A DNA stretch of 64,000 bases from Branchiostoma floridae (Eukaryota > Chordata > Leptocardii > Amphioxiformes > Branchiostomatidae). The stretch covers positions 28,702,218 to 28,766,217 of the forward strand of contig NC_049980.1 of assembly GCF_000003815.2 (NCBI RefSeq). Reading direction: 5' to 3'. The position numbers and the translations under genes were made by a program. Shown one piece after another: positions 22,930 to 35,660 of the stretch; the first letter of the stretch is position 1; every line of letters starts with the position of its first letter. Under the pieces are notes generated by a model. That model was not told the origin of the DNA and did no database searches. It saw nothing but the letters and a program-made list of their open reading frames with translations.

Positions 22930-23304
22930 GTAACAAACGTTACCACCACTAGTACGATGGTTGCCACGGTTTTATTATCCACGTATAAGACTAGAAATGA
23001 CCGTTTTTGTGACGCTGTACAGTTTTTCCGACTTCCTAAAGAAACAAAAAAGGGTTGTTGACTGTTATTTGTATCCCACCTTGCTTAACAAAATGTTGTA
23101 CAGAAACGTCTGTAACAAACGTTACCATTGTTTGATGCTGTCTAAGCTTTCTATTTGACCTGGTGTAAAAAAGCTGCCCACTTTTCAAATGCCCCTTGGG
23201 ACATCCACTTATACCTAAATGATGTAGTCAATAAGGTAAGTCCTTTAGAAGAAAACAGGGTAAAGTCTACTGTTGTAACAAACGTTACCGGTAACGTTTG
23301 TTAC
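22930..23304. repeat. Four copies of GTAACAAACGTTACC, last pair a perfect palindrome
   Basis: The identical 15-mer occurs at 22930-22944, 23112-23126 and 23275-23289; the third copy is immediately followed by its exact reverse complement (23290-23304), giving a 30-bp perfect palindrome. The outer copies are inverted relative to each other, so the whole could be an element with 15-bp inverted termini. Confidence 0.9.
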
Positions 23305-23475
23305 CTGCCCTGTAATGTATTACCAATGGGACCGTAAATAATAAGTTGCCATTTTTTGCCTATGGTTAAAAGAGGAATTTTTCCTACACAACCAGGTAGT
23401 TTTTACTTAAAATAAAGCGGATTTATTTTTCGACCAAAAAAATGCCATTTTCGACATTTCAATGAGAACGAGTGT

Positions 23476-23850
23476 GTTAAGAAATGAGCTTTTTGTATGT
23501 ATACTTTAACATTCTTGTAAATGAATGTTAAAGCTCTCGTGAGTGCATCTAACTGTTACATATAACGTATTGTCCCGATGGTGCCTGTGTTGATAGATAT
23601 TGCCATCGTACCATCAGCGATTAGTAATAACCCGGTTCTTGCCATAGACAAATGTACCGTACATTGTTAAGAAACATGCTATTTGTAAATGTTTCCATTC
23701 TTATGAATATTGGGTCATTTGTAATCTATCCATGAGTGCAGAGATAGAGGATACCGTTTGCCCTGTTATTGCCCGTGTTGCTAAATGTTGCCGTCTGTAC
23801 CATCAAAGATTAGCAGTAACAGGAGCTGCTTATCGATTTTCCCGTTCCCG
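23476..23850. repeat. Diverged tandem duplication, period about 190 bp
   Basis: GTTAAGAAATGAGCT at 23476 pairs with GTTAAGAAACATGCT at 23666. The order TGAGTGCA, then TGCC-GTGTTG-TA, then CCATCA-GATTAG-AGTAA is kept in both units. Confidence 0.7.
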
Positions 23851-24465
23851 GCTGACAATGGAGCAAAGATGTACACAAGACAGTACCTGTCTCCCGTGAG
23901 TTGTCGTCTTACACGGCCTGCCATTCGCTAACGACCTCCCCGTCCGCCTTAAACTACTCGGATTGCAGTCAAGATGTATAAGGAGGCCGGAGCAGCACTT
24001 AAGGAATAAAGATTTTTCTTGGCGAATATAGCTTAATACCCGTCGTCACCAGAGGGTGAAATTTGATCCATAACGGGAACTCTGACATGGTTTTGTGCCT
24101 TGTATTCCCTTTGGCTGTGTGGAGTTCTCCGTTTGGAATCTTTGGAGGCGTGATTCCGATGATGATGAGCTAATTCAGCGAACTGTACATGGAGCACGCG
24201 GAGGATCTGACTCCGGTGACTAGCTGTATAGAGTGAGGATAGAGCTAGCGGTAAGTGGCTTACTGCTTTCTATCACCAGAAAAATGAAGATTTGATTTGG
24301 GAGTGAGGGAGAATTTTGAAATTGATATATGAATTTAAAAAACGTATGGGTTCTATTATTATAATAGTAGATTTGTGACTAGAGACTGGGTTGTTTTGTT
24401 ACATAAAATAGTTGGACCAAAATTGTGATGAATGATTATATCATTCAGGTGGTTATACTTTGTTA

Positions 24466-24660
24466 CGGTGCGGTCACAATCGTCGTAAACCGTCGTGCGA
24501 TTTTGGTTCCGTGGAATTTTCAAGCAGGCTGTGACAAGCTGGGATCTAAGACAACCATTTCCTTAGAAGGCAGATGAAGTCTACACGACATGTTCACGAC
24601 TTCCTCAAGAATGTCCTCAGTTTGAGATCGCACGACCGTCCCTAACACGAATGTGACTTG
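24466..24660. mobile_element. MITE with about 30-bp inverted termini (GTCACAATCG...)
   Basis: The left arm from GTCACAATCGTCGTAAACCG to CGTCGTGCGAT (24473-24501) is complementary, with a few mismatches, to the right arm ending CACGAATGTGAC (24627-24657). A diverged relative lies at 10731-10900. Confidence 0.65.
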
Positions 24661-25407
24661 TTCAAGAGTGGTTACTTACTCTTTGAAGCACAGAAGGTGG
24701 TAGTTACTGCTTGCAATGAAACCCACGAGAAAGTATATATTCCATCTAAGTGGCTTATAAAAGAATTACAGAACAATTTCATAGTTCAGGGCCTTTAATA
24801 CCTTAAAGTAATGAATAATATTTGGCGCCCACTTTTCCAATAATCAGTGCTAAGCGTCGTCCTAGGTGCATATTTCCGTCGTTTGATGCCAATCTCCCCT
24901 CCCCTCCAGTACTCCCGATACTGGGTAATGAAGGCGGTTAGAGCTTCAATTGTCTCCCGCCCGGCGTAGTTATGGCCCCCTCATTATGCACACTCGGTCT
25001 TTATGTCCGTTTAATGAACTACGTGGGATAAGCATCAGCTATTACTGACTTTAAAACCAGAACTCTTGCCTGGGGAAATAACGTGTTAGGAGTTAACCAA
25101 TCCTGTCATTTCTGTCGGCACCCGTTTATGACAAGGACGCGGATTTCATGGCGAGGAAGAGTTTGGTTCCAGATAGAGGGTGAGACAAGAATCTTATATT
25201 TCGTTTTTTTTTTGCTTAATCATTGCTCGAAGGCTAATTGCAAGAAAAATTATATCAATAACACATTGAATGACTGAAGACAATGGGACATGTGGCATAT
25301 TTAAACTCTAAACCATTATTCAATCACGTGGATATCTACATGTTTTACATCTAGTTGTGTATTTCTCCCCTGATGTATTGGTAGTTTTAAAAGAGGTGGC
25401 TTCTGAG
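24661..25407. other. No gene recognised
   Basis: Unique sequence without recognisable features. Confidence 0.4.
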
Positions 25408-25610
25408 TTGGATATTGTCTTGTACGTAATGAATCAGGCCAGGAGTCAAATGGTGCAACACATGTTCATGAATCAGGTCCTTCTGTAATAAATGTTAGAT
25501 AAATAAATTGGATATTGTCTAGTTCTTAATGAATAAGGCTAGGAGTCAAATGATGCAACAGCCAACAAAAGTTGATGAATCATGTCCTTCTCTAATAATA
25601 ATTCCTAGAA
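25408..25610. repeat. Two-copy tandem duplication, period 100 bp
   Basis: TTGGATATTGTCT at 25408 recurs at 25508. Both units continue with AATGAATMAGGC, AGGAGTCAAATGRTGCAACA and TGAATCA-GTCCTTCT in order. AGATAAATAAA sits at the junction. Confidence 0.85.
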
Positions 25611-26382
25611 TTTCAAATCTGCAGTTGGTTATAAAGGTTGAATCTTTGTGTGTCAAACTGCCCTCTAGACTGGTATTTCACACACGTTGGCTTCACCTGC
25701 TGGCATCTTGACGTTATGAGCTTACGGCGACGAAAATACGGGATCTAAGAACAAGTGTGTGCTAGGAATAACTGCTAAACCGCAGGAATCTTAAAGCCGC
25801 GACTGCCTTAAACTGAAAGCGCGGTTTCAAATACTGGCGTAAAAGCATATATATGTATATCTCAGGGCTATGAAACATGTGAGCGACAATGATGGGATGT
25901 ATCACTATGAAGTAAACATGAGGCCTACATGCATGCATGTTGTATGTACGCTTGTAAAGGGTAGGTGATTAGGTATCCTCAGATGTAACCGTGTCTTTAA
26001 AGGAAGGCTAAGCTTTGTGAGGCTCGTGTGTTCAGATGGTGCTGGAGCGATGTGCGGTGTTGGGGCCAGCCTAAAGGTAGGGATACCGGTGTTTGGCTGA
26101 GGGCTGGGAGGATAGGGACGGATAACTGGGGTTCTGATCTACATGTACTAAAAGGCTGGACCATGTCTTGTATTGAAGGATGAGAAGGTTGTGTACGATT
26201 CGTTTGAAAGCGAATATAGATGTTTTATAGAAGGTCTTACCATGTAGAGTTTAGGAGTTTATGGGGTTGGTGGTTGCAGAGGGGAGCCGAATGATACGGA
26301 TCTGCCATCGCGTAAGGCTCTCATTTCCACTCGAAAGCGATCTCATTTGAATACTAGTATGTTGCGCGATGCTACGGTATCA
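25611..26382. other. No gene recognised
   Basis: Unique sequence without recognisable features. Confidence 0.4.
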
Positions 26383-26430
26383 CTTAAAACAAGGAGGACG
26401 TTGAAAAAGGTTCAACCTCCTTGATTTAAG
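26383..26430. mobile_element. Tiny hairpin, second member of the CAAGGAGG family
   Basis: CAAGGAGG (26390-26397) pairs with CCTCCTTG (26416-26423) around ACGTTGAAAAAGGTTCAA, itself partly self-complementary (GTTGAA/TTCAAC). The stem extends outward through CTTAAA/TTTAAG. No direct flanking duplication was seen here. Confidence 0.5.
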
Positions 26431-26889
26431 AAGATCAGACAACGTGACACATAAAACGCGAAAAAGGGTCCTTATGAAATTCATTGAGAGATCTGTGACA
26501 TCTTTGGTGGCTTCAACGGTGGCTGTCTTGTGGAAAGGTGGTGTAAGAAGGCAATGTGATTAGTACTTCTATAGAATTTTGCCGTATGCCGTATCACCGG
26601 CACACAGAGTTTGTGCAAAGCTGGATTTGCCCATAGGCAGGGAATTCTGCTGTCCAGGATTACCGCAACACTTGCGCAGACGGAGAGATGGGAGGAATGG
26701 ATTGATAGAATGGTACAGTGTCAGAGACCAAGTTTACCTCTTCTACTATGGACAGAATTGGCAGTGTTTAATTGTTAACAAGGCATAGTCTCGTTGCAGG
26801 GAAGCTATCAATATCTTAGGTGCAGGAGTATGGAAAGTGTGACTAGGAAATCTACTACTATTATCATACAAATGTTATTTCAACCATAC

Positions 26890-27392
26890 TTACTTGAATC
26901 ATAAGATCCATATACGTGTTTTACTTTCTTATATGCATGGCACTTTTTTTTTCAGAATGAGACCTGCATGCATATGTCAAGTGTTGCCATGTTGATAAGG
27001 AGCGAGAGGCATGGATCAGGTTGTCCTGCAGATCGAAAGAATGGTCGATGTCTGGCATTTTCTCCATAAACGCGCTCATCGACAAAGACAAGATGTGTGT
27101 GCCCTCTTGCCGTGGCAGGGCGTTACTCTATCAAAGTCGGAACATGGGTGAGATCCTTCCGTAAATAGGCCAACCTCACAGCACCTCTTATGGTTTTCAA
27201 TGATGCAAGCAGACAATGATTAACGACATCAAGCCGGCGCCTTTGCATGTTCCATATTGTGATATTGATTCCGCACACAGCAGAAGTGTATGGTCGCTTT
27301 ACCGAGCCTGCGGTGTTCCTGAGCCGTTGTTTTGTAAATGCATTAGCGTCATAAAAACCTGTAGGGCGATATTGATTGCGTTCAGCGGTCAA
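26890..27392 (-). pseudogene. Coding-like region broken by frameshifts, unrecognised
   Basis: On the minus strand an 89-codon frame (27392-27123, including RRRLDVVNHCLLASLKTIRG and ending VPTLIE-stop) overlaps the start of a second open frame (27127-26921, including MPDIDHSFDLQDN). The second frame reaches a stop 30 bases before a consensus donor-like GTAAGTATGG (about 26890). The stop follows a run of nine A; one base more or less there would change the frame. Composition is protein-like and more GC-rich than the flanks. I cannot assign a family. Alternatives are a decayed transposon gene or chance. Confidence 0.22.
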
Positions 27393-28092
27393 TGACCTTA
27401 TAATGTTGTCTCGGAATGGCCTTAATTTTCCCGCATTAGTGCTAGAACAGAACCGGTCAGTCAGACAGCTTCCAGTATAATATTAGCTGTATCAATGCTA
27501 ATGTCCGCTTTGACGCTTCCTTGCTAGAAACGCAACCAATGGAAAATTCCATTTAGCGGGGATGAAGCAAAGATGCTTGGGGAATTCGGAATCAAGGAAG
27601 TCTGATTGGAAGGTGCTAGCGTTGGATTGGTTGGACATTGTTGGATTTAGAATGCATGCTTTCGTCCCAATGGCTACGTGGAAACCATACTGAGCTTTCG
27701 CAAATTTAAGACAAGTTTGGAATCCCCGTGGAATGTAAAGGTATAATAGAAATAAGTTACAGAGGACTTTATAGCATCTTAGAGGGCACCTTGGTATGGG
27801 GGTACTCAAGGTCAGAGTTGGTGTGAGAGCCGTCTCTCCTTGTTTCTAAGATATACAACAGATACAAAGGTGTATAACTACAATCACTTTCCCAGGGTCA
27901 GCAAAACAGTAGTCTCATTCTTAGACAAGCAGAAGTTTTGTATAAGACTTCTGTTTTGCCCGTCGCATGGGCATTGTGTGTAGATGGCAACATTGCCCAT
28001 TTCGTTACATTATAGCTCAGTAAATTTTGTTCAGTACAAAGGTAAGATATGTCAATAAAGGTTAGACATTCAGTAATAAGATACACCAAAAC
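27393..28092. other. No gene recognised
   Basis: Contains a 103-codon minus frame (27498-27809) without recognisable motif and a small AGAAGT/ACTTCT hairpin near 27930-27955. Confidence 0.4.
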
Positions 28093-28256
28093 GCAGTTAC
28101 TCAAGCAACTGGATATGATAAGGATTTTGGAAACGGCCAGACGTTTCAGATAGCAACCACTATCTTTCGTCTATCATGTCACTGGCCAAAGATAGTAGAT
28201 GCTATCTGAAATGGCTGACCGTTTCCAAAATTATACCCAGTTGCTTGAGTAACTGC
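28093..28256. mobile_element. Hairpin MITE, GCAGTTACTCAAGCAACTGG termini
   Basis: Inverted arms of about 70 bp: GCAGTTACTCAAGCAACTGG..., ATTTTGGAAACGG, TTTCAGATAGCA and ACTATCTTT on the left are mirrored on the right in reverse. No coding potential. A GTAAGTGAGTGAG follows about 12 bases downstream. I recall this family as frequent in amphioxus DNA. Confidence 0.8.
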
Positions 28257-30375
28257 TTTCTGGCAAAGGTAAGTGAGTGAGTGAAGATACATCATACAAA
28301 ACATATTTATCTGCATATATGACAAGGAAAATGAATGGTAAGATAACGATTGTATTACATGACAACGTTGCACATATTAGAAGGATGCTGATGCCAGTGC
28401 AATGACTTATGAAGTAAAGTGTTGGCCTTGTTTGCGCTTCAAACCTCTGCCGGATCATACAAACGATTTTGATAATGATACATGCTGCTTTCTCTGTGTA
28501 GCACTCAGCATTCATGAGAAAGGATATATGGGAGTTCAACACTGTATTCTACTACCAGCATACCAGTTACCAACTGTGGTAGTCGGTATGGCCCAAGAGC
28601 TCGAAATACAGAGATGGGCACCGCACCTTTATATATACCGATAGGCAAGTAGGCATGGGAAGGATGATTTTTAACACTATCTAGACCGGGCTTTTTGGTA
28701 ATGGGGGGGGGGGGGGGTCTTATTCGGCCCTAGCCTCCCCCTTCATTATTCCCAAACGACTTGGTGTAAGATATTTTCATTCTACACCTTAATCAACCCA
28801 GTAATTTTGGTGTTGCTATGGCGTCTTATGAGGTAATGATGACGTAGTTAGTATGATTTGTATTGCTTAAATTGGTTGAATAAGGAAGTCCAATGATCTC
28901 TAAAGGTATTAATCAAAAAGCTACAAAGAGTTCTGTAGCCAGTAGCAATCGCATCGGCGGTAGTATATGACATTATATGTATTTTAGCTATTCTTTGGAA
29001 AGTCACCAAGTTTGGTAGTCCTAGCACACGTCGTTCGACAATTATACGACGTTAAAGTGTAATCTCCACTCCTCTGTCAGCTTTTGATACTATCTTATGC
29101 TACCGTAGGATCTGCTTGGAGATTAGTGCAAGTTGGCGCGGACACTTTAACACCCCCCCCCCCCGGCAATGTACCAGAGTGTGCCTTTATTGATGGTGAA
29201 GCCAGTAATATGGCTGGTAGTATCTGATATGACGAAGTAGCCCCTATGTTACACGTATTGAGATATATGGCTGGAACTGAATCTGGGCATCTACCTAGTC
29301 AAAAATAGGGTGCCTATCCTTTGTCGTGCTGTAGGTAGGTTTCGTGTGAGAGATAGGCTGAGTTAACATTGCCTCTGTAATATCAATTTACAAGTGCCAT
29401 AGATACGCACCAACCATATCCATTACATCTGAAAGCAGTTATATGTCTTCCCCCAACCTATTGCACGGAACTCCATGTAGCAACTCCCATGAGCAGCATT
29501 CAAGACTAAAAGTTTTTAGAAACTAAACGTTTTCATGATCAAATTGCCATTGTAATGTAAGTGAAGTGCTTCTAATATTGTCACTCTCACATGTCCATTG
29601 TAGGTACCTCTGTTGATATAACTGAACATGTGTCAACATGAGTTTTCACATTAAACTTTCGTTGAGGAGGTGAAAAAAGGGTGGGAGGTGAGGGTTGGGC
29701 CCCGCACCCCAGTACCTTGCCATGCCCTGGCGAACAATCCACTGCCCTACGACCTTAAAAAGACTGTGGAGCCACCTTTTCCTTTAACCTACCATTACCT
29801 GTGCTGCCGGTGAGATAAACGCAATACTTTGAGTTCTACACTTCTGCATATTATATGTATCCCTTTTTCTTTTGTTACAATAAAGAAAAGAAGCATTGAC
29901 ATTGAAGGTGATACTGAAAAACTATTGCTGTGATCCCGGTAAGTATCCGTTACGCCCGCATAGCAATGACTCATAGATTGCTATTCCAAAAAGTCGTAAC
30001 ACAACTGGATACAATTTGCAGAGCCATAAAATCCTCCCTGTTTCATACAACAGAAAATCCCAGCGGGGATGTAAGTAGCTTAAACAACTTATCTTTTTCA
30101 TGTAACGTAATTGGGATGACCAAATTAAGATTAACTGGGGAGGTCAAGCATTAGGGTCAAGTAATTCCACATCAATAAACATTGAGATAGTCATTAAACC
30201 CTAAAATAGCGCCCAAGTCAGCAATACAGCAGTCGGGTGGTCTATGGCCTCATTAGGTTTATGTTGTAAAATAGGAGTTGTTCATCCAGGAGCATATTGA
30301 CTGAGCGCTGACCATTACCGTGGACGTTAAAGGTCCAGCGAAAGAGCACGCGACCTGAGGGTTTAATTCAAAAGC
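28257..30375. other. No gene recognised; two homopolymer tracts
   Basis: Includes a 15-G run (28703-28717) and a 12-C run (29153-29164). Frames of up to 103 codons at 28231-28542 (minus) and 80 codons at 28402-28644 (plus) overlap each other and show no motif. Confidence 0.45.
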
Positions 30376-30905
30376 CATATTCTAAGGGTCTACCTTTTAA
30401 AAAAACACCAAATCTAAGGGTCGAATTAAGAAGTGCGGAATCTAAAAGTCTTGCATTATATCATGGAATATATTGGCTTACTTATAAAACACTTCCAATC
30501 TAAGGGTCTAGCTAAACCTATGGTCTCTACATGTCTAGCTCTAAATCATTGAATCTAGCGGTTCAGCTAAAATAATGGAATCTAAAGTTCTAGCTAAATG
30601 TATGGAAGCTTAAGGTCTATCTAAAATCATAGAATCTAAAATCATAGAGTCTGAGGGTCTAGCTAAAAGCACAAAATCTGAAGGTATAACTAAAACGTGG
30701 ACTCTAAACACCAAGTCATGAATCAAAGGGTCTAGCTAATGCCATAGAATCTACTGACATACTTGTTGAGACCAGTCAGTCTCACATTGCTGAATATACT
30801 GGCTCAGATAGAAAAACTGGAATATCAGTGTCAAGCTAGACAAACAAGGAATCCAATGGTCTAATTTAAAAGTTTGGGCCTCTAAGGATCGCTAGCTACC
30901 TATAA
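30376..30905. repeat. Decayed 27-bp minisatellite
   Basis: A loose consensus AATCTAAGGGTCTAGCTAAA plus about 7 bases (ending ATGG or ATAG) recurs many times. Unit starts at 30552, 30579, 30606 and 30633 are exactly 27 bp apart; others drift by insertions and losses. Roughly 15-18 units can be traced, with heavy substitution, so the array is old. Confidence 0.75.
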
Positions 30906-33900
30906 TATGTCAATTTATCACAGTTTATCCCGAAGAATATGAAACTCGACGGATTTGAGGCATAGGAGATGGACAGTTGAAAAAATATAGTTGTATCTGA
31001 ATATTTGATGGAAAGAAAAATGCATCACAGTTATCACTTTGATGTGGAAGTATAGCCTATGTACTATTTTCACTATCTGTGTCAGGGTAGAGATTATAGG
31101 TATTGGTATTCGGGTCTCTGTCGATCAGAATGCCAGGCGTGTGTTAGGGTGGCCTTCCATTCATACACCCTGAATTTCAAGTCAATCCCTTGATCAAAAG
31201 TAACATGAATCGAAGATTAAAAGATCTGACTGTGTTTTAAGTGAACGTCTACATGCACAGAAACTTTTACAGACTCTGATCGGTATCTCTACCAGTAGAG
31301 TCCCCGTTTGTACTGGAAGACATCCTGATCGCGATGTATGAGCCGACAGAGACTCCGATTCATGCAGTACATGAATCTACCGATAGAATCAGCCAGTCCG
31401 CCAGATTGCGGTTTCTACATTGACATATGGTTGGATTTCACAGTCAAGAGAGTTTACCACAACTGCGAGACATGGGTTCCCTAATAGGACCATATGCACA
31501 ATCATGGTTTCGCACAATGTAGCCATGAACCGTCAAGCGACCCCGGCTGGGAATCAATATCGCCTTATCATACCAAAGGTATTATACTGCGTAACCCTTT
31601 CGACAGGGGCTGACTATATCAGGATCAATGGGCCGGTAATGTAAATAAAACGCATGATACATGGATGGGTAGTGGCAACTTTGAGCGTGCAATATGTCTA
31701 ACGGTCACAGCGGACTGCAGACGCAGTATGCACTGCAGTATCTAGGTCAAACTCCCACTGGGATAGCCGGTTTGCAGACTGGTGATAGCAGACAATGAAT
31801 CAATATTGTGCGACATATTAGCGGATAGTTTCCATACAAGCGGGAGGAAAGTCCTTGGCCTAAGGATTAAAGGATTTCATATTTTGAACGATAACAAGCC
31901 CGCTGTGTCTTCTACTGGCGGAAATCTTGACTACTTTCAGACCAGGAAGCAGCTTTAGCCAGATTGTTATGACATAATGGAGCTGAGGTGTCAACGATTA
32001 TATCAATATTTAAATGATATTTCTACCGCTGTTGTTCAACAGACACTGACGTGACCACACCAATTTGGCTAACTTTTGGAGGTCAGACACTGGTTTGAGG
32101 TTGGCAAGAAAGGTCACTGTTGGTCTGAATTCGTTGCTAAGAAAGTTAGTTTTCTGGAAGAGGAATTGGTAGGTATCTGCAATCGTTATGCATATCTATA
32201 TGTTGGCATATTTCAGATGCTCTGCTGTCCTCTAATTATAAGTAATACTGACAATCTCCTTTTGTGCAGATGACTCCCCTTCGTTATGTAATATGTTTGT
32301 ATGCATATGATATTGATATTATGATACATCTTTTTCCAACTGAAATACAGTCAGGGCCAGCAGGAATATGCATCTAATGTCTGTCAGTAATATGCATATC
32401 ATATGGATAAACGGATGAAACAGAATGAACGGATTAATTGATACATATCTTCAATAATTAAATAGTGGATTAAAAGACAAATACATATGTGCAATCTACA
32501 AAAAAGATAAATCTAATGGTTTAGAACATTTCGAATTTTGTTCAGTGTGATATTACAAACAACATGACGCAATGTGTGCATTATGATTTGAAATCAAGGC
32601 ATATTTCACAAAAGGAACGTCGCCTTTTCTGTGGACTTATGCCGTGCTAAATATATGCACATGTCGTGGCGTATTATAAAATTAATCCCTCTTGTGCTTC
32701 CATTATGGACTAACTGATAAAAGCCTTATAGATCTGTCCAGACCTTTGTGAGAATACTTAATGCCATCAAATAAGGGAATTTACTGATCCCTTTGCCGAC
32801 GGCTATGTACATGTCTGTCAGGGAAGGAACAATTCACGGCGTGCCGGCGGCTCAGATGTTTTACAGACGTCAACGTTTTGGTTGTGAATTATTAAGTATG
32901 ATGAGGGTTGCTTGTGGGTATTTAAGGTTGCGTTAAAGAACCTTAGAAACAACTCCGAACTCACAATACCAACTTCCCACAATAAAGGACTCAAAATTTA
33001 TTTCTCCGTCAAGCTATACAGCTGTACAATTAGTGCAAATATGGATAAAGACATATCAGTATTATTTTTGTGACGTTCTTGTGCCTTAATGGTACCAGCA
33101 TATGTATATGATCCTAATATCATATTTATTCCGAGTCTGCTCGCATAAATATATACCTTTAAACGTAGTTTATTTTTAGTATGCACTGATGTAGTTTGTG
33201 TTAAAATCAACACAATTCTGTGAACATGCTCTAAACATTGTACATTGCTAGTTGATTCTCCATAGGAATCGAATTGAATTGATGTTGTTCTCTACACCCC
33301 ATTGCAGAATAGAAGCTTACACACATGACAGCCTTTTGCTATTTGATACCACAGCGTTAAAATGTGACTGTTCAAATCAACACGGTAATTATATACACGT
33401 AGTTCAGAACCTTCTGGTAATTAATAATCATAGAGTGCACATGATAAACACGGAGCATCTAGAATACTCGGGGGAGCGTCACTGCCGTTGATAATGTGTC
33501 CTGACGCACTTACATTGCTTAGCGAGATAACGCTAGAATTGAGTTGTTATTTGTTTTTGTTTTTGGTAAAAAAACGACAACTAAAATTGTTGTTATTGTC
33601 ATGTTATCATGTCCGTCGATGGAAGAGGTTTTAACTATTTAACTATCTAACTTTATTTAACTATTTAACATACGAAGTGGTTCTAGCTCATCGATGTATT
33701 TTCACTGTATTCTCGATTCTAACTGCTATACAATGTAGTATTTTTAATTGTCAGAATGTTGTTCACAATTCAGTCCATTTCTAGAAGACTGCCAAGTTGA
33801 TTGAATCAAGTTTGATTTGATTTGAAAAAATAATTCTTTCCAAACCTAATCAATGGTCAACCCATTGTTCTATACATCGTATATCAGGCCACGTACTGGC

Positions 33901-34640
33901 CACTTGCTTCCCATACATCATGACTTGCAAATTCAACTATGACTTGAATGATACACAAACCTTTCTAAATAACATTCCCTTGCTAGTGCTGCTAGTCCAG
34001 TGTCCGCATTGATCTATCCTATCTACCTTTTGTGCAGTTTACCTCGTCGGTAACTTCTTCCCGGGTAACAGATCTTGTTGTGCAGTGAATGTACCTGCTA
34101 GCTTTCGTGTTACGCAATCTTGTATGTGAAGTGTTACTTAAATTGGTCATTCCTATTACAAAAATGTATACTTAGTATAACAATGAACTTCGGTGGGTAA
34201 TGTAGTCAAGGACCGTAAAATCACAACTTTGCTGGTGAGGCACATCCAACCATTATGATGGTAACCATGGCTCCAAGTACCCCGCGCCTCAAACAAGGGC
34301 TGAAGTGTGTCTTGTCAAAATAGATCTGACGTTATGACGTCAGCAATATCTGATGATGTTAGTCTGTAGCAAGCTGTTGCAATGGCTTCCATTGACAGGT
34401 TTGTCTAATAGACAAAATATTTGCTAAGCCGGGGCTTTTGTAGAACTACTATTAAGGTAGGGTATCGCCAGCACGCGCCAGATACATGTGTGCCGCTCTT
34501 CATCCAATTTCTTCACACGTCCGAGAGGTATCGTCTTGTTTGTGCTCTTCCTGAAAGGTATTTGATAGTCTTCTTAAATGGGTGTTTATTCTTTGGGGGA
34601 TATGTCTGTGTAATGGGTTCGCGTCCTATTATTTCTTATG
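30906..34640. other. No gene recognised
   Basis: About 3.7 kb of AT-rich unique sequence up to the gap. A (TTTAACTAT)-like AT-rich patch occurs near 33630-33670. A 65-codon plus frame at 32076-32273 contains a donor-like GTAGGT but has no convincing acceptor. Confidence 0.45.
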
Positions 34641-34740
34641 NNNNNNNNNNNNNNNNNNNNNNNNNNNNNNNNNNNNNNNNNNNNNNNNNNNNNNNNNNNN
34701 NNNNNNNNNNNNNNNNNNNNNNNNNNNNNNNNNNNNNNNN
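34641..34740. other. Assembly gap, 100 N
   Basis: Exactly 100 ambiguous bases, the usual placeholder for a gap of unknown size. Any frame reported across it is meaningless. Confidence 0.99.
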
Positions 34741-35123
34741 ACGTCACAGTTGACGTATCTACGACACCTTAGAAGACCTCCACAAGTAGCGGTATGTACC
34801 TAGGTTTTTATTCGTCTTATACCAATTGTGTGAAGGGTTTGCCATCCAGTGGACCGGAATAATGATGTTATCACTCGGACGAATTTTGTGTCTTAAACAA
34901 TAAAATAACATCATCTGTGGGGACAAAACACTTGAACACTCATTTCGCTGTTTTTTTTGTTGCTAAAACGATGCTGTTCGTGCACTGTAACCGCATCCTA
35001 TACTTGGGCATATCTCCCAGCCTTGTCTTGGTGGGTATCACCAAGAGTCGTTGTTTCAGCCATGTACCGTAATAATGTTTACGTAGAAAAAACAATTACT
35101 AGGGCAATATTTACATATTCAAC
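34741..35123. other. No gene recognised
   Basis: Unique sequence between the gap and the microsatellite. Confidence 0.4.
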
Positions 35124-35260
35124 TGTGTGTGTAAATGTGTGTGTGCGTGTGTGTGCGCGCGTCCGTGCGTGTGTGTGTGTGCGTCCGTGCGTGCGTGTGT
35201 GTGTGTGTGCACAGAGAGAGAGAGAGAGAGAGAGAGTCAGACAGAGAAGGAGAGAGAGAT
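35124..35260. repeat. Compound GT/GC then GA microsatellite
   Basis: Alternating GT with interspersed GCGC and GTCCGTGCGT words is followed by (GA)n from about 35214. The Cys/Val-rich frame over it is a by-product. Confidence 0.95.
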
Positions 35261-35660
35261 GTGAAGTTAGTTTCAGTCGCAGCCTACATTGCGCCCATCA
35301 CAAAGTAGCAGTTTCGATCCAATTCGGTCCGAAGTGTACCTACGAAACGGCTCATTAGAGTGTACTTTTGATTTTTCTCATAGTCGTTCGATAGACAGCT
35401 TGCTGCGTGTCTCCGTTGAATAGCGCCCATATGTTCTACTCCAAAACAATACCGCAGGGGGTTATAACGACCCATACTATTTACTTTGACTTAAACTACA
35501 AACAAGACATTACTGATTATACTGGTAGTCAATGTACACCCCTAACCGACCCAGCGTTTCTCACCTTAAATCAGTTAAGCGCAATCGGTTAGTCTTCGCA
35601 TGTTAGTTATAACTTGATCCAACATTTTATGACGATGTATTGATGTTGTAGTAATGAGAC

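Noticed and set aside
27945-27975. AGAAGT/ACTTCT hairpin considered as a pre-miRNA or terminator.
   Set aside because: Stem of only about 7 bp; too short for either.
32255-32285. CADD-like peptide (TGTGCAGATGAC) resembling the RT YxDD box.
   Set aside because: The frame has a stop shortly upstream and no other RT motif nearby; chance.
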